A model generated the notes under the pieces. It was not told the origin of the DNA, searched no databases, and saw only the letters and a list, made by a program, of their open reading frames with translations. From assembly GCF_000830005.1 (NCBI RefSeq), contig NZ_CP010407.1, positions 5,708,001 through 5,772,000 on the forward strand: a stretch of 64,000 nucleotides of DNA, given 5' to 3'. Origin of the DNA: Streptomyces vietnamensis. GTDB lineage: Bacteria; Actinomycetota; Actinomycetes; Streptomycetales; Streptomycetaceae. Positions 9,809-18,491 of the stretch are shown here, one piece after another (position 1 is the stretch's first letter; each line of letters starts with the position of its first letter). Position numbers and translations under genes: made by a program.

Positions 9809-10030
9809 TTGAAGCGCGAGATCCACCCCGAGTACGTCGAGACCCAGGTCAGCTGCACCTGTGGCGCGTCGTTCACCACCCGTAGCACCCTGACCGAGGG
9901 CACCATCCGTGCCGAGGTCTGCTCCGAGTGCCACCCGTTCTACACGGGCAAGCAGAAGATCCTCGACACCGGCGGCCGCGTGGCCCGCTTCGAGGCCCGC
10001 TTCGGCAAGGCTGCCGGCTCCGCCAAGTAG
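9809..10030 (+). CDS. rpmE: 50S ribosomal protein bL31, zinc-binding form
   Basis: Structural protein of the large subunit, 73 residues. It keeps the zinc ligands (CTCG near residue 17 and CSEC near residue 36), so it is the zinc form rather than the Cys-less paralogue induced by zinc starvation. The start is TTG 9809, preceded by aggag at 9799-9803; a longer in-frame extension to 9638 overlaps the LCP gene and does not look like L31. A strong hairpin follows, so rpmE is probably a single-gene unit. Confidence 0.95.
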   Translation: MKREIHPEYVETQVSCTCGASFTTRSTLTEGTIRAEVCSECHPFYTGKQKILDTGGRVARFEARFGKAAGSAK

Positions 10031-10039
10031 CGAGCCACT

Positions 10040-10089
10040 GCGCCGGTCTTCGGCTGCCCCCGTGCGGGGGTGGCCGGGACCGGCGCTTT
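10040..10089 (+). terminator. rpmE terminator
   Basis: Outer arms GCGCCGGTC (10040-10048) and GACCGGCGC (10078-10086) pair perfectly and are followed by TTTG. The interior forms a second helix (CGGC, CCCCCG against CGGGGG, GCCG). Confidence 0.8.
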
Positions 10090-10128
10090 GCCGTCCCGTA
10101 GCAACCCACGAAAACCCAGGAGCCCCCG

Positions 10129-11205
10129 ATGTTCGAGGCGGTCGAGGAACTGGTCGGCGAGCACGCCGACCTTGAGACCAAGCTCGCGGACCCTTCGGTC
10201 CACGCCGATCAGGCGAACGCGCGCAAGCTCAACAAGCGCTACGCCGAGCTGACCCCGATCGTCGCCACCTACCGCTCCTGGAAGCAGACCGGTGACGACA
10301 TCGAGACGGCGCGCGAGCTGATGCACGACGACCCCGACTTCGCCGCCGAGGTCAAGGAACTGGAGAAGCAGCGCGAGGAGCTCACCGACAAGCTCCGCCT
10401 GCTCCTCGTTCCGCGCGACCCCAGCGACGACAAGGACGTCATCCTGGAGATCAAGGCGGGCGCGGGCGGCGACGAGTCCGCCCTCTTCGCCGGCGACCTC
10501 CTCCGGATGTACCTGCGGTACGCCGAGCGCGTCGGTTGGAAGACCGAGATCATCGACGCCACCGAGTCCGAGCTCGGCGGCTACAAGGACGTCCAGGTCG
10601 CCGTGAAGACCAAGGGCGGCAACGGCGCGACCGAGCCCGGCCAGGGCGTCTGGGCCCGGCTCAAGTACGAGGGCGGGGTGCACCGCGTCCAGCGCGTGCC
10701 CGCCACCGAGTCCGCCGGCCGCATCCACACCTCCGCCGCCGGCGTGCTCGTCACGCCCGAGGCCGAGGAGGTCGACGTCGAGATCCACGCCAACGACCTG
10801 CGCATCGACGTCTACCGCTCGTCCGGCCCCGGCGGCCAGTCGGTCAACACCACCGACTCCGCGGTCCGCATCACCCACCTGCCGACCGGCATCGTCGCCT
10901 CCTGCCAGAACGAGAAGAGCCAGCTCCAGAACAAGGAGCAGGCCATGCGCATCCTGCGCTCCCGGCTCCTCGCCGCCGCCCAGGAGAAGGCCGAGGCCGA
11001 GGCCGCCGACGCCCGCCGCAGCCAGGTCCGCACCGTCGACCGCTCCGAGAAGATCCGCACGTACAACTTCCCGGAGAACCGGATCTCGGACCACCGCGTC
11101 GGCTTCAAGGCGTACAACCTGGACCAGGTGCTCGACGGCGACCTGGACGCCATGATCCAGGCCTGCGTCGACGCCGACTCGGCGGCGAAGCTCGCCGCAG
11201 CGTAA
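10129..11205 (+). CDS. prfA: Peptide chain release factor 1
   Basis: Decodes UAA and UAG and triggers peptidyl-tRNA hydrolysis. 358 residues, standard length. Pro191-Ala-Thr193 is the PxT stop-recognition motif of RF1 (RF2 has SPF), and Gly235-Gly-Gln237 is the catalytic GGQ loop. The downstream gene prmC methylates that Gln, and the pair is a conserved arrangement. ATG 10129 follows aaacccaggagc. Confidence 0.97.
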   Translation: MFEAVEELVGEHADLETKLADPSVHADQANARKLNKRYAELTPIVATYRSWKQTGDDIETARELMHDDPDFAAEVKELEKQREELTDKLRLLLVPRDPSDDKDVILEIKAGAGGDESALFAGDLLRMYLRYAERVGWKTEIIDATESELGGYKDVQVAVKTKGGNGATEPGQGVWARLKYEGGVHRVQRVPATESAGRIHTSAAGVLVTPEAEEVDVEIHANDLRIDVYRSSGPGGQSVNTTDSAVRITHLPTGIVASCQNEKSQLQNKEQAMRILRSRLLAAAQEKAEAEAADARRSQVRTVDRSEKIRTYNFPENRISDHRVGFKAYNLDQVLDGDLDAMIQACVDADSAAKLAAA

Positions 11206-11260
11206 GGCGGACGAGACCCGCCGCCGCGTGAGGCGGGCGAAGTCCGTCGCAGCGTAAGGC
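11193..11260 (+). repeat. 26-bp tandem repeat spanning the prfA stop
   Basis: Units at 11193-11218, 11219-11244 and a partial third at 11245-11260. Each contains an Ala-Ala-stop-like string (GCAGCGTAA, GCCGCGTGA, GCAGCGTAA). The period is not a multiple of three, so the extra stops fall in all three frames. Confidence 0.85.
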
Positions 11261-11297
11261 CCCCCTCAAGCCCCACCCCGCACCACGGAGGACCAGC

Positions 11298-12143
11298 GTG
11301 AACCTGCTGCTTGCCGAGGTGGCCCAGGCCACCCAGCGGCTGGCCGACGCCGGCGTTCCCTCACCGCGTTTCGACGCCGAGGAGCTCGCCGCGTTCGTGC
11401 ACGGCGTCAAGCGGGGGGAGCTGCACAACGTCAAGGACGCGGACTTCGACGCCCGCTACTGGGAGGCCGTCGCCCGCCGCGAGGCGCGCGAGCCGCTCCA
11501 GCACATCACCGGGCGGGCGTTCTTCCGCTACCTGGAGCTCCAGGTGGGGCCCGGCGTCTTCGTGCCCCGCCCGGAGACCGAGTCGGTCGTCGGCTGGGCC
11601 ATAGACGCCGTACGAGCCATGGACGTCGTCGAACCGCTCATCGTCGACCTGTGCACCGGCTCCGGGGCGATCGCCCTCGCGCTCGCCCAGGAGGTGCCGC
11701 GCTCGCGCGTGCACGCCGTCGAGCTGTCCGAGGACGCGCTCGCGTGGACCCGGAAGAACGTCGAGGGTTCCCGCGTCACGCTGCACGAGGGCGACGCGCT
11801 CACCTCGCTGCCGGAGCTCGACGGCCAGGTCGACCTGGTCGTCTCCAACCCGCCGTACATCCCGCTCACCGAGTGGGAGTACGTGGCGCCCGAGGCCCGC
11901 GACCACGACCCGGAGATGGCGCTCTTCTCCGGCGAGGACGGCCTCGACTTCATCCGCGGCCTGGAGCGCACGGCACACCGGTTGCTTCGGCCCGGGGGAC
12001 TCGTCGTCGTCGAGCACGCCGACACGCAGGGCGGCCAGGTGCCGTGGATCTTCAACGAGGAGGCCGGCTGGGTCGACGCCGCCGACCACCCCGACCTGAA
12101 CAACCGGCCGCGCTTCGCGACCGCCCGCAAGGCAATGCCATGA
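11298..12143 (+). CDS. prmC: Release factor glutamine N5-methyltransferase
   Basis: S-adenosylmethionine-dependent methylation of the GGQ glutamine of release factors. 281 residues: an N-terminal helical release-factor-binding domain, the SAM site DLCTGSGAI (117-125) and the catalytic NPPY (184-187). GTG 11298 follows acggaggacc. Its stop TGA overlaps the ATG of a 12-codon frame as ATGA, which in turn overlaps the next gene, implying coupled translation through to tsaC. Confidence 0.95.
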   Translation: MNLLLAEVAQATQRLADAGVPSPRFDAEELAAFVHGVKRGELHNVKDADFDARYWEAVARREAREPLQHITGRAFFRYLELQVGPGVFVPRPETESVVGWAIDAVRAMDVVEPLIVDLCTGSGAIALALAQEVPRSRVHAVELSEDALAWTRKNVEGSRVTLHEGDALTSLPELDGQVDLVVSNPPYIPLTEWEYVAPEARDHDPEMALFSGEDGLDFIRGLERTAHRLLRPGGLVVVEHADTQGGQVPWIFNEEAGWVDAADHPDLNNRPRFATARKAMP

Positions 12144-12178
12144 CCAAGCACGACGTGTACGAGGAGGCCCGGAACTGA
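12140..12178 (+). CDS. Possible 12-codon linking ORF between prmC and tsaC
   Basis: ATG 12140 overlaps the prmC stop (ATGA) and its own stop TGA 12176-12178 overlaps the tsaC ATG (TGATG). It encodes MTKHDVYEEARN and contains the gaggagg ribosome site of tsaC. It may be only a by-product of the close packing; a role as a ribosome relay is inference. Confidence 0.3.
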   Translation: MTKHDVYEEARN

Positions 12179-12825
12179 TGGCACGGCGATACGACTGCAA
12201 CGAGTCGACCGACCGCGTGACCGGTCTGCGCGAGGCCGCGTCCGCCGTCCGCCGGGGCGAGCTGGTCGTGCTGCCCACCGACACCGTGTACGGGATCGGG
12301 GCGGACGCCTTCAGCAGCGAGGCCGTCGGCGACCTGCTCGCCGCCAAGGGCCGCGGCCGCAACATGCCCACGCCCGTGCTCATCGGCTCCCCGAACACCC
12401 TCCACGGCCTGGTCACCGACTTCTCCGAGCAGGCCTGGGAGCTCGTCGACGCCTTCTGGCCCGGCGCGCTCACCCTCGTCGCCAAGCACCAGCCGTCCCT
12501 CCAGTGGGACCTCGGCGACAGCCGGGGCACCGTCGCCATCCGGATGCCGCTGCACCCGGTCGCGATCGAACTGCTCACCGAGGTCGGCCCGATGGCCGTC
12601 TCCTCGGCCAACCTCATCGGCCACCCCGCGCCGGAGGACTGCGACGCGGCGCAGGGCATGCTCGGCGACTCCGTCTCCGTCTACCTCGACGGCGGCCCGA
12701 CCCCCGGCATCGTCCCCTCGTCCATCGTCGACGTCACGGGCAAGGTGCCGGTGCTGCTGCGCGAGGGCGCGCTCTCCCCGGAGGAGCTCCGGAAGGTCGT
12801 ACCCGACCTCGAGGTGGCCAGTTGA
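12178..12825 (+). CDS. tsaC: L-threonylcarbamoyladenylate synthase (Sua5/YrdC/TsaC)
   Basis: Makes threonylcarbamoyl-AMP from Thr, bicarbonate and ATP for the t6A37 modification of ANN-decoding tRNAs. 215 residues form one YrdC domain: LPTDTVYGIG, the basic KGRGRNMPTPVLI segment and SSANLIG nucleotide-binding motif are all present. The C-terminal Sua5 domain of longer homologues is absent, so it is of the short type. Start ATG 12178 with gaggaggcc 7 bp upstream. Its end overlaps the next gene as TTGA. Confidence 0.93.
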   Translation: MARRYDCNESTDRVTGLREAASAVRRGELVVLPTDTVYGIGADAFSSEAVGDLLAAKGRGRNMPTPVLIGSPNTLHGLVTDFSEQAWELVDAFWPGALTLVAKHQPSLQWDLGDSRGTVAIRMPLHPVAIELLTEVGPMAVSSANLIGHPAPEDCDAAQGMLGDSVSVYLDGGPTPGIVPSSIVDVTGKVPVLLREGALSPEELRKVVPDLEVAS

Positions 12826-13469
12826 CCGCCCCTGAGGGGCGTGGCATAGCGGGGCACGAAGAAAGCGACACCTTCCGCATCCTCCACGTCAGCACCGGCA
12901 ACGTCTGCCGCTCGCCGATCACCGAGCGGCTGACCCGCCATGCCCTGAGCGTCCGCCTCGGCGACCCCCTCGGCGGCGGCCTGATCGTGGAGAGCGCGGG
13001 CACCTGGGGCCACGAGGGCGCCCCGATGGAGACCAACGCGGAACTGGTCCTCGCCGACTTCGGCGCGGACTACAGCGGCTTCGTGGGCCGCGAGCTCCTC
13101 GACGAGCACGTCATCCGCGCCGACCTCGTCCTGACCGCGACCCGCGACCACCGGGCGCAGGTCATCTCGATGGGCCACTCGGCGGGCCTGCGCACCTTCA
13201 CCCTGAAGGAGTTCACCCGCCTGGTCCGCGCGATCGACCCGGCGACCCTGCCGGACCCGCGCGACGAGGGCATGGTGGAACGCGCCCGGGCCCTGGTCCG
13301 CGCGGCAGCGGCTCTACGCGGGTGGCTCCTGGCCCCCTCGGTGGACGCCGACGAGGTCAACGACCCGTACGGAGCCCCGATCACCTTCTTCCGCTCGATC
13401 GGCGACGAGATCAACCAGGCCCTCGACCCCGTGGTGACGGCTTTGACGGGCGTCTCGGCGCGCCGCTGA
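12822..13469 (+). CDS. Low-molecular-weight tyrosine phosphatase-like protein lacking the catalytic Cys
   Basis: 215 residues with the LMW-PTP fold signature. The phosphate loop normally reads C-x5-R (as in VCxGNxCRSP), but here it is H-V-S-T-G-N-V-C-R-S-P: the nucleophile is Ser (codon AGC) while the second Cys, the Arg and the Ser are kept. The acid-loop Asp-Pro (LPDPRDEG) remains. It may bind rather than hydrolyse phosphotyrosine or arginine phosphate. The start is TTG 12822 overlapping the tsaC stop (TTGA); no ATG or GTG fits before the motif. A copy of its last 18 codons lies 168 bp downstream. Confidence 0.85.
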   Translation: MTAPEGRGIAGHEESDTFRILHVSTGNVCRSPITERLTRHALSVRLGDPLGGGLIVESAGTWGHEGAPMETNAELVLADFGADYSGFVGRELLDEHVIRADLVLTATRDHRAQVISMGHSAGLRTFTLKEFTRLVRAIDPATLPDPRDEGMVERARALVRAAAALRGWLLAPSVDADEVNDPYGAPITFFRSIGDEINQALDPVVTALTGVSARR

Positions 13470-13580
13470 CCGCGCGGGCCCCGGCCATATCCGGCGGTCG
13501 GAGGCCGCCGCAGCGTCCCGAAGCCCGGGAGGCCCCCTCGGGGCCGAGCGGTGCGAGGGGCGCGTCGGGAAGAGGGGCTC

Positions 13581-13637
13581 AACCAGGCACTGGATCCCGT
13601 GGTCACGGCCCTGACGGGCGTCTCGGCGCGCCGCTGA
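13581..13637 (+). pseudogene. Detached second copy of the phosphatase gene 3-prime end
   Basis: 57 bp encoding NQALDPVVTALTGVSARR plus stop, 51 of 57 identical to 13413-13469. All six differences are synonymous and the offset (168 bp) is a multiple of three. The codon before the match differs (Leu against Ile). No complete gene precedes it, so it is a relic tail. Confidence 0.85.
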
Positions 13638-13728
13638 GGGGGTGCGTCGGGGACGGGGCGCTCAACAGGCGGGGTGGGGTGCGGCTGCCTACATTGGTGC
13701 TGACATCCCTCCACGTCCGGAGTCAGCC

Positions 13729-14976
13729 ATGTCCGTCACCGCGCCCCCCGATGAGGAACTCGACGTCCTGCGCCGGCAGGACCCCGAGATCGCCGACGTG
13801 CTGCTCGGCGAGGCGCGGAGGCAGGCCGACAGTCTGCAGTTGATCGCGGCCGAGAACTTCACCTCGCGCGCCGTTCTCGCCGCCCTCGGTTCCCCCCTCG
13901 CCAACAAGTACGCCGAGGGGTATCCGGGCGCCCGGCACCACGGCGGCTGCGAGTACGCCGACGCCGCCGAGCGGATCGCCGTCCAGCGGGCCACCGCGCT
14001 CTTCGGAGCCGACCACGCGAACGTACAGGCACACTCCGGCTCCTCGGCCGTCCTGGCGGCGTACGCGGCCCTTCTCAGGCCCGGTGACACGGTTCTGGCC
14101 ATGGGCCTGAACCACGGAGGGCACCTCACGCACGGTTCGCCCGCCAATTTCTCCGGCCGGTGGTTCGACTTCGTGCCCTACGGCGTCGACGCCGACACCG
14201 GGCTCGTCGACTACGAGCAGGTCGCCGCGCTCGCCCGCCACCACCGCCCCAAGGCGATCGTCTGCGGGTCGATCTCGTACCCCCGCCACCTCGACTACGA
14301 GATCTTCCGCGAGATCGCCGACGAGGTCGGGGCGTATCTGATCGCCGACGCCGCCCATCCCATCGGGCTCGTCGCCGGGGGAGCGGCCCCCAGCCCCGTT
14401 CCGTATGCCGACGTGGTCTGCGCGACGACGCACAAGGTGCTGCGCGGGCCGCGCGGCGGAATGGTGCTGTGCGGCGAGGAGCTCGCGGAGCGGATCGACC
14501 GGGCGGTGTTCCCGTTCACCCAGGGCGGCGCCCAGATGCACACGATCGCGGCGAAGGCGGTGGCCTTCGGCGAGGCGTCCACCCCGGCGTTCACCGAGTA
14601 CGCCCATCAGGTGGTCGAGCACGCGCAGGTCCTCGCGTCCGCGCTCGCCGCCGAGGGCTTCGCGCTGACCACCGGCGGGACGGACACGCACCTCATCACC
14701 GCCGACCCGGCGCCCCTCGGCGTCGACGGCCGCACCGCCCGCGCCCGGCTCGCCGCCGCCGGCATGGTGCTCGACACCTGCGCCCTGCCCTACGGGGAGG
14801 GCCGCGGGATCCGGCTCGGCACCGCCGCCGTCACCACGCAGGGGATGGGCGCCCCGGAGATGGCGAGAATTGCCGCACTGTTCACCGTCGCGTTGCGCGA
14901 TGACGCCGGGGAAACGGCCCGGGTACGCGCGGAAGTACGGGAGCTGACCTCCCGATTTCCCCCGTATGGGCCCTGA
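13729..14976 (+). CDS. glyA: Serine hydroxymethyltransferase paralogue
   Basis: Fold-type I PLP enzyme, 415 residues, in the SHMT family (Ser plus THF to Gly plus methylene-THF). The Schiff-base lysine is Lys236 in TTHKVLRGPRGG. Several canonical sites differ: the RYYGGCE motif is RHHGGCE (His70-His71), HSGSQAN is HSGSSAV, and DMAHxAGL is DAAHPIGL. The Tyr replaced by His71 corresponds to E. coli Tyr65, which is needed for full activity. It is likely a second SHMT with altered activity, not the housekeeping copy. ATG 13729 follows ccggagtca. Confidence 0.85.
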   Translation: MSVTAPPDEELDVLRRQDPEIADVLLGEARRQADSLQLIAAENFTSRAVLAALGSPLANKYAEGYPGARHHGGCEYADAAERIAVQRATALFGADHANVQAHSGSSAVLAAYAALLRPGDTVLAMGLNHGGHLTHGSPANFSGRWFDFVPYGVDADTGLVDYEQVAALARHHRPKAIVCGSISYPRHLDYEIFREIADEVGAYLIADAAHPIGLVAGGAAPSPVPYADVVCATTHKVLRGPRGGMVLCGEELAERIDRAVFPFTQGGAQMHTIAAKAVAFGEASTPAFTEYAHQVVEHAQVLASALAAEGFALTTGGTDTHLITADPAPLGVDGRTARARLAAAGMVLDTCALPYGEGRGIRLGTAAVTTQGMGAPEMARIAALFTVALRDDAGETARVRAEVRELTSRFPPYGP

Positions 14977-15083
14977 CGGGAGCCCGAGCGCAACCGTTCC
15001 GGGGGCACGGGTGTCTCCAAGCACATGGACGGCACGGCTAGGGTGTGGGGCTGAGATGGCCAGCGATTCCTGTGGGGCAGCCC

Positions 15084-16409
15084 GTGCGTGATTACCTGCT
15101 GACGCTCTGTGTCACGGCCGCGGTGACCTATCTGCTCACCGGTCCGGTGCGGAAGTTCGCCATCGCGACCGGGGCGATGCCGGAGATCCGCGCCCGCGAC
15201 GTACACCGAGAACCGACTCCGCGGCTCGGTGGCATCGCCATGTTCTTCGGGCTGTGCGCGGGACTCCTCGTCGCCGACCACCTGCAGAACCTGAACAGCG
15301 TCTTCGAGCAGTCCAACGAGCCCCGCGCGCTGCTCTCCGGCGCCGCGCTGATCTGGCTGATCGGCGTCCTCGACGACAAGTTCGAGCTGGACGCGCTCAT
15401 CAAGCTGGGCGCGCAGATGATCTCGGCGGGCGTGATGGTCGCGCAGGGTCTGACGATCCTGTGGCTGCCGATCCCCGGCGTCGGCACGGTCGCCCTCACG
15501 CCCTGGCAGGGCACGCTCCTGACGGTCGCCCTGGTGGTCCTCACCATCAACGCCGTGAACTTCGTCGACGGCCTCGACGGCCTCGCCGCCGGCATGGTCT
15601 GCATCGCCGCCGCGGCCTTCTTCCTGTACGCGTACCGCCTCTGGTACGGCTACACGATCGAGGCGGCCGCCCCCGCGACCCTCTTCGCCGCGATCCTCAT
15701 GGGCATGTGCCTGGGCTTCCTGCCGCACAACATGCACCCGGCGCGGATCTTCATGGGCGACTCCGGCTCGATGCTGATCGGCCTGATCCTGGCGGCCTCC
15801 GCCATCTCGATCACGGGCCAGGTCGACCCCGACGTGCTGCGGCTCTTCGAGGGCTCGACCCGTGAGGCCACCCACGCCGCCCTGCCGGTCTTCATCCCGC
15901 TCGTGCTGCCGCTGACGATCATCGCGATCCCGATGGCCGACCTGGTCCTCGCGATCGTGCGCCGTACGTGGAAGGGCCAGTCGCCGTTCGCGGCCGACCG
16001 CGGGCACCTGCACCACCGGCTCCTGGAGATCGGCCACTCGCACAGCCGCGCGGTGCTGATCATGTACTTCTGGTCGGCGCTCATCGCCTTCGGCACGCTG
16101 GCCTACTCGGTCCACTCGACCTCGATGTGGATCGTCCTCGGGGTCGTCGCGCTGAGCGCGATCGGCCTGGTGCTGCTCCTGCTGCCGCGCTTCACGCCGC
16201 GCGCTCCGCGCTGGGCCCAGTCCGTCGTGCCGCCCCGCTACCGCCGCCGCAAGCCGGCCGCGGTGCCGGTCGAGGCCGCTGTGTCGGAAGAGACGGCCGA
16301 GGCCGTCGAGGAGGAGCGGGAGCCCGTGCCCGCCGGGGTCAACGGGGCGACCGCCATCGGTCACCGTTCGCGCTTCTCCGACAGGAGTAAGGCCGGGGCG
16401 CGCGGTTGA
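15084..16409 (+). CDS. MraY/WecA/TagO family undecaprenyl-phosphate sugar-1-phosphate transferase
   Basis: Integral membrane enzyme that loads a UDP-activated amino sugar onto undecaprenyl phosphate, first step of teichoic acid or related polymer synthesis. 441 residues, about 11 membrane segments. Family marks are REPTPRLGGIAMF, GVLDDKFELD, the catalytic NAVNFVDGLDGLAAG, FMGDSGSMLIG and the HLHHRLLEIGHSH loop typical of WecA-type members. The C-terminal 60 residues are charged and cytoplasmic. Several in-frame starts exist; GTG 15084 is chosen because a TAGGGT -10-like site lies at 15039-15044 and GGGG precedes the codon. Confidence 0.9.
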   Translation: MRDYLLTLCVTAAVTYLLTGPVRKFAIATGAMPEIRARDVHREPTPRLGGIAMFFGLCAGLLVADHLQNLNSVFEQSNEPRALLSGAALIWLIGVLDDKFELDALIKLGAQMISAGVMVAQGLTILWLPIPGVGTVALTPWQGTLLTVALVVLTINAVNFVDGLDGLAAGMVCIAAAAFFLYAYRLWYGYTIEAAAPATLFAAILMGMCLGFLPHNMHPARIFMGDSGSMLIGLILAASAISITGQVDPDVLRLFEGSTREATHAALPVFIPLVLPLTIIAIPMADLVLAIVRRTWKGQSPFAADRGHLHHRLLEIGHSHSRAVLIMYFWSALIAFGTLAYSVHSTSMWIVLGVVALSAIGLVLLLLPRFTPRAPRWAQSVVPPRYRRRKPAAVPVEAAVSEETAEAVEEEREPVPAGVNGATAIGHRSRFSDRSKAGARG

Positions 16410-16674
16410 CGAAAGCCCCATCCGGGGCCAATAGCAGACAAGGCACCCCGCTGTCGCGCACACACGCGCGGGGTAACTCTCATGTGTGACTGTTGGCACA
16501 CCGTATGGGTAAAGACCTATTCAAATAGTTTGTGATACGGTTCACGAGACCCGGCGACAGTGCCGAAAGACCGTAGTGCGACGGTCTGTTGGCCCCGAGA
16601 CCCACCTCGGACCGGGCTTACGCTCGTCCATGACGACACCATCGCCCCCTCCAAGAGCAAGCGGAGACACCGCC
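16410..16674 (+). promoter_or_regulatory. Upstream region of the atp operon
   Basis: 265 bp. It holds a weak hairpin (ACCCCGC 16445-16451 with GCGGGGT 16468-16474) that may end the preceding gene, an AT-rich patch at 16490-16545 unlike its surroundings and the likely promoter zone, and a hairpin AGACCGT / ACGGTCT at 16568-16587 in the probable leader. No single -35/-10 pair stands out. Confidence 0.5.
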
Positions 16675-17088
16675 ATGCCGTCGAACGACGCACGCATCCT
16701 TCTGCACACCGCCGTACCCACCGCTGCCGTCGGCGTCATCGCCACGGTCGTCAGCGGGGTGGTCGCCGGTGGCAAGGGTGCGATCGGTGCCGTCGTCGGC
16801 ACCCTGGTGGTCATCCTCTTCATGGGGATCGGGATGCTGGTTCTCCAGCGGACGGCGAAGTCGCTTCCGCACCTCTTCCAGGCCATGGGGCTGATGCTCT
16901 ACACGGCCCAGCTGCTGGTGCTCTTCATCTTCCTGGCCTTGCTGAAGGACACGACGCTGTTCGACTTCAAGGCCTTCGCCTTCACGCTGCTCGCGACGAC
17001 CGTGGTGTGGGTCGCCGCACAGGCCCGGGCCTACATGAAGGCCAAGATCGCGTACATCGACCCCGGAAACACGGGGTCCAAGTCGTGA
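16675..17088 (+). CDS. atpI: ATP synthase protein I
   Basis: Small membrane protein that opens atp operons; homologues assist c-ring assembly. 137 residues with four predicted membrane segments (about 10-27, 33-52, 68-90, 97-115). Sequence conservation is poor in this family, so the call rests on topology, size and position before atpB. Start ATG 16675 with aagcggagac upstream; an in-frame ATG at 16630 would add 15 residues without a better ribosome site. Confidence 0.85.
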   Translation: MPSNDARILLHTAVPTAAVGVIATVVSGVVAGGKGAIGAVVGTLVVILFMGIGMLVLQRTAKSLPHLFQAMGLMLYTAQLLVLFIFLALLKDTTLFDFKAFAFTLLATTVVWVAAQARAYMKAKIAYIDPGNTGSKS

Positions 17089-17313
17089 AAGGTAGGGCCG
17101 GGATAAAGCCGAGTTCGGCTTCCTGCTATCGTCCGGTGCCAACTGCGGCACTGCGGACGCGGGCATCCGAAACGGCGCCTGTCCCAGCGAGAGGCTCGAT
17201 GCCGAACCGCCGCCCCCTTATCCGTAAGACCAGTCCAGTGCCGACCCGCGGCTGCGCGCCGCGCCGACACAACGAGGTTGCCGTACCTATGCGCCACGCT
17301 GAAGGAGCCCGCG

Positions 17314-18123
17314 GTGAGTGCTGACCAGACGCTTGCCTTCGACCCGGATTGCCACATCTTCTCTGGATGTGGCTTCCCGGCGCCGGGCCTGCACACGTTC
17401 ATGTACGAGCCGATCGCCACGTGGGGAAGCTTCGAGCTGACGAAGCCCATGCTGCTCGCGGTCCTGGGCTCGCTCGTGGTCGTCGGGTTCTTCTGGGCCG
17501 CCTTCAACAAGCCCAAGCTGATCCCCGGCAAGATGCAGATGGTCGGCGAGGCCGGTTACGACTTCGTGCGCCGCGGCATCGTCTACGAGATCATCGGCAA
17601 GAAGGACGGCGAGAAGTACGTCCCCTTCATGGTGTCGCTGTTCTTCTTCGTGTGGATCATGAACCTGTGGTCGATCATTCCGGTCGCCCAGTTCCCGGTC
17701 ACCTCGCTGATCGCCTTCCCGGCGGCCCTCGCACTGATCGTCTACGTGATGTGGGTGGCGCTGACCTTCAAGAAGCACGGCTTCGCCGGCGGCTGGAAGA
17801 ACATCCTCGGCTACGACAAGTCCCTGGGTGCGATCCTCCCGCTCATCATGCTCCTCGAGTTCTTCTCGAACCTGATCATCCGGCCCTTCACGCACGCGGT
17901 CCGACTGTTCGCGAACATGTTCGCCGGTCACCTGCTCATCGTGATGTTCTCGCTGGCCACCTGGTACCTCATGAACGGCCTGGGCTTCGTCTACGCCGGC
18001 GCCTCGTTCGTGATGGTCCTGATCATGACTGCCTTCGAGCTCTTCATCCAGGCCGTCCAGGCGTACGTCTTCGTCCTCCTGGCCTGCAGCTACGTCCAGG
18101 GCGCGCTCTCCGAGCACCACTGA
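17314..18123 (+). CDS. atpB: ATP synthase F0 subunit a
   Basis: Membrane stator subunit with the proton half-channels. 269 residues. The essential helix arginine lies in FTHAVRLFANMFAGHLL, and the last helix carries the conserved FELFIQAVQAYVFVLL. GTG 17314 has aaggag at 17302-17307; longer in-frame starts lack a site. 225 bp separate it from atpI, a long gap within an operon that could hold an internal promoter, though none is clear. Confidence 0.95.
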   Translation: MSADQTLAFDPDCHIFSGCGFPAPGLHTFMYEPIATWGSFELTKPMLLAVLGSLVVVGFFWAAFNKPKLIPGKMQMVGEAGYDFVRRGIVYEIIGKKDGEKYVPFMVSLFFFVWIMNLWSIIPVAQFPVTSLIAFPAALALIVYVMWVALTFKKHGFAGGWKNILGYDKSLGAILPLIMLLEFFSNLIIRPFTHAVRLFANMFAGHLLIVMFSLATWYLMNGLGFVYAGASFVMVLIMTAFELFIQAVQAYVFVLLACSYVQGALSEHH

Positions 18124-18450
<327 letters not shown>

Positions 18451-18491
18451 GCCGGACCGACTGCCCGATTCTTTTTACGGAAGGCACTGAT

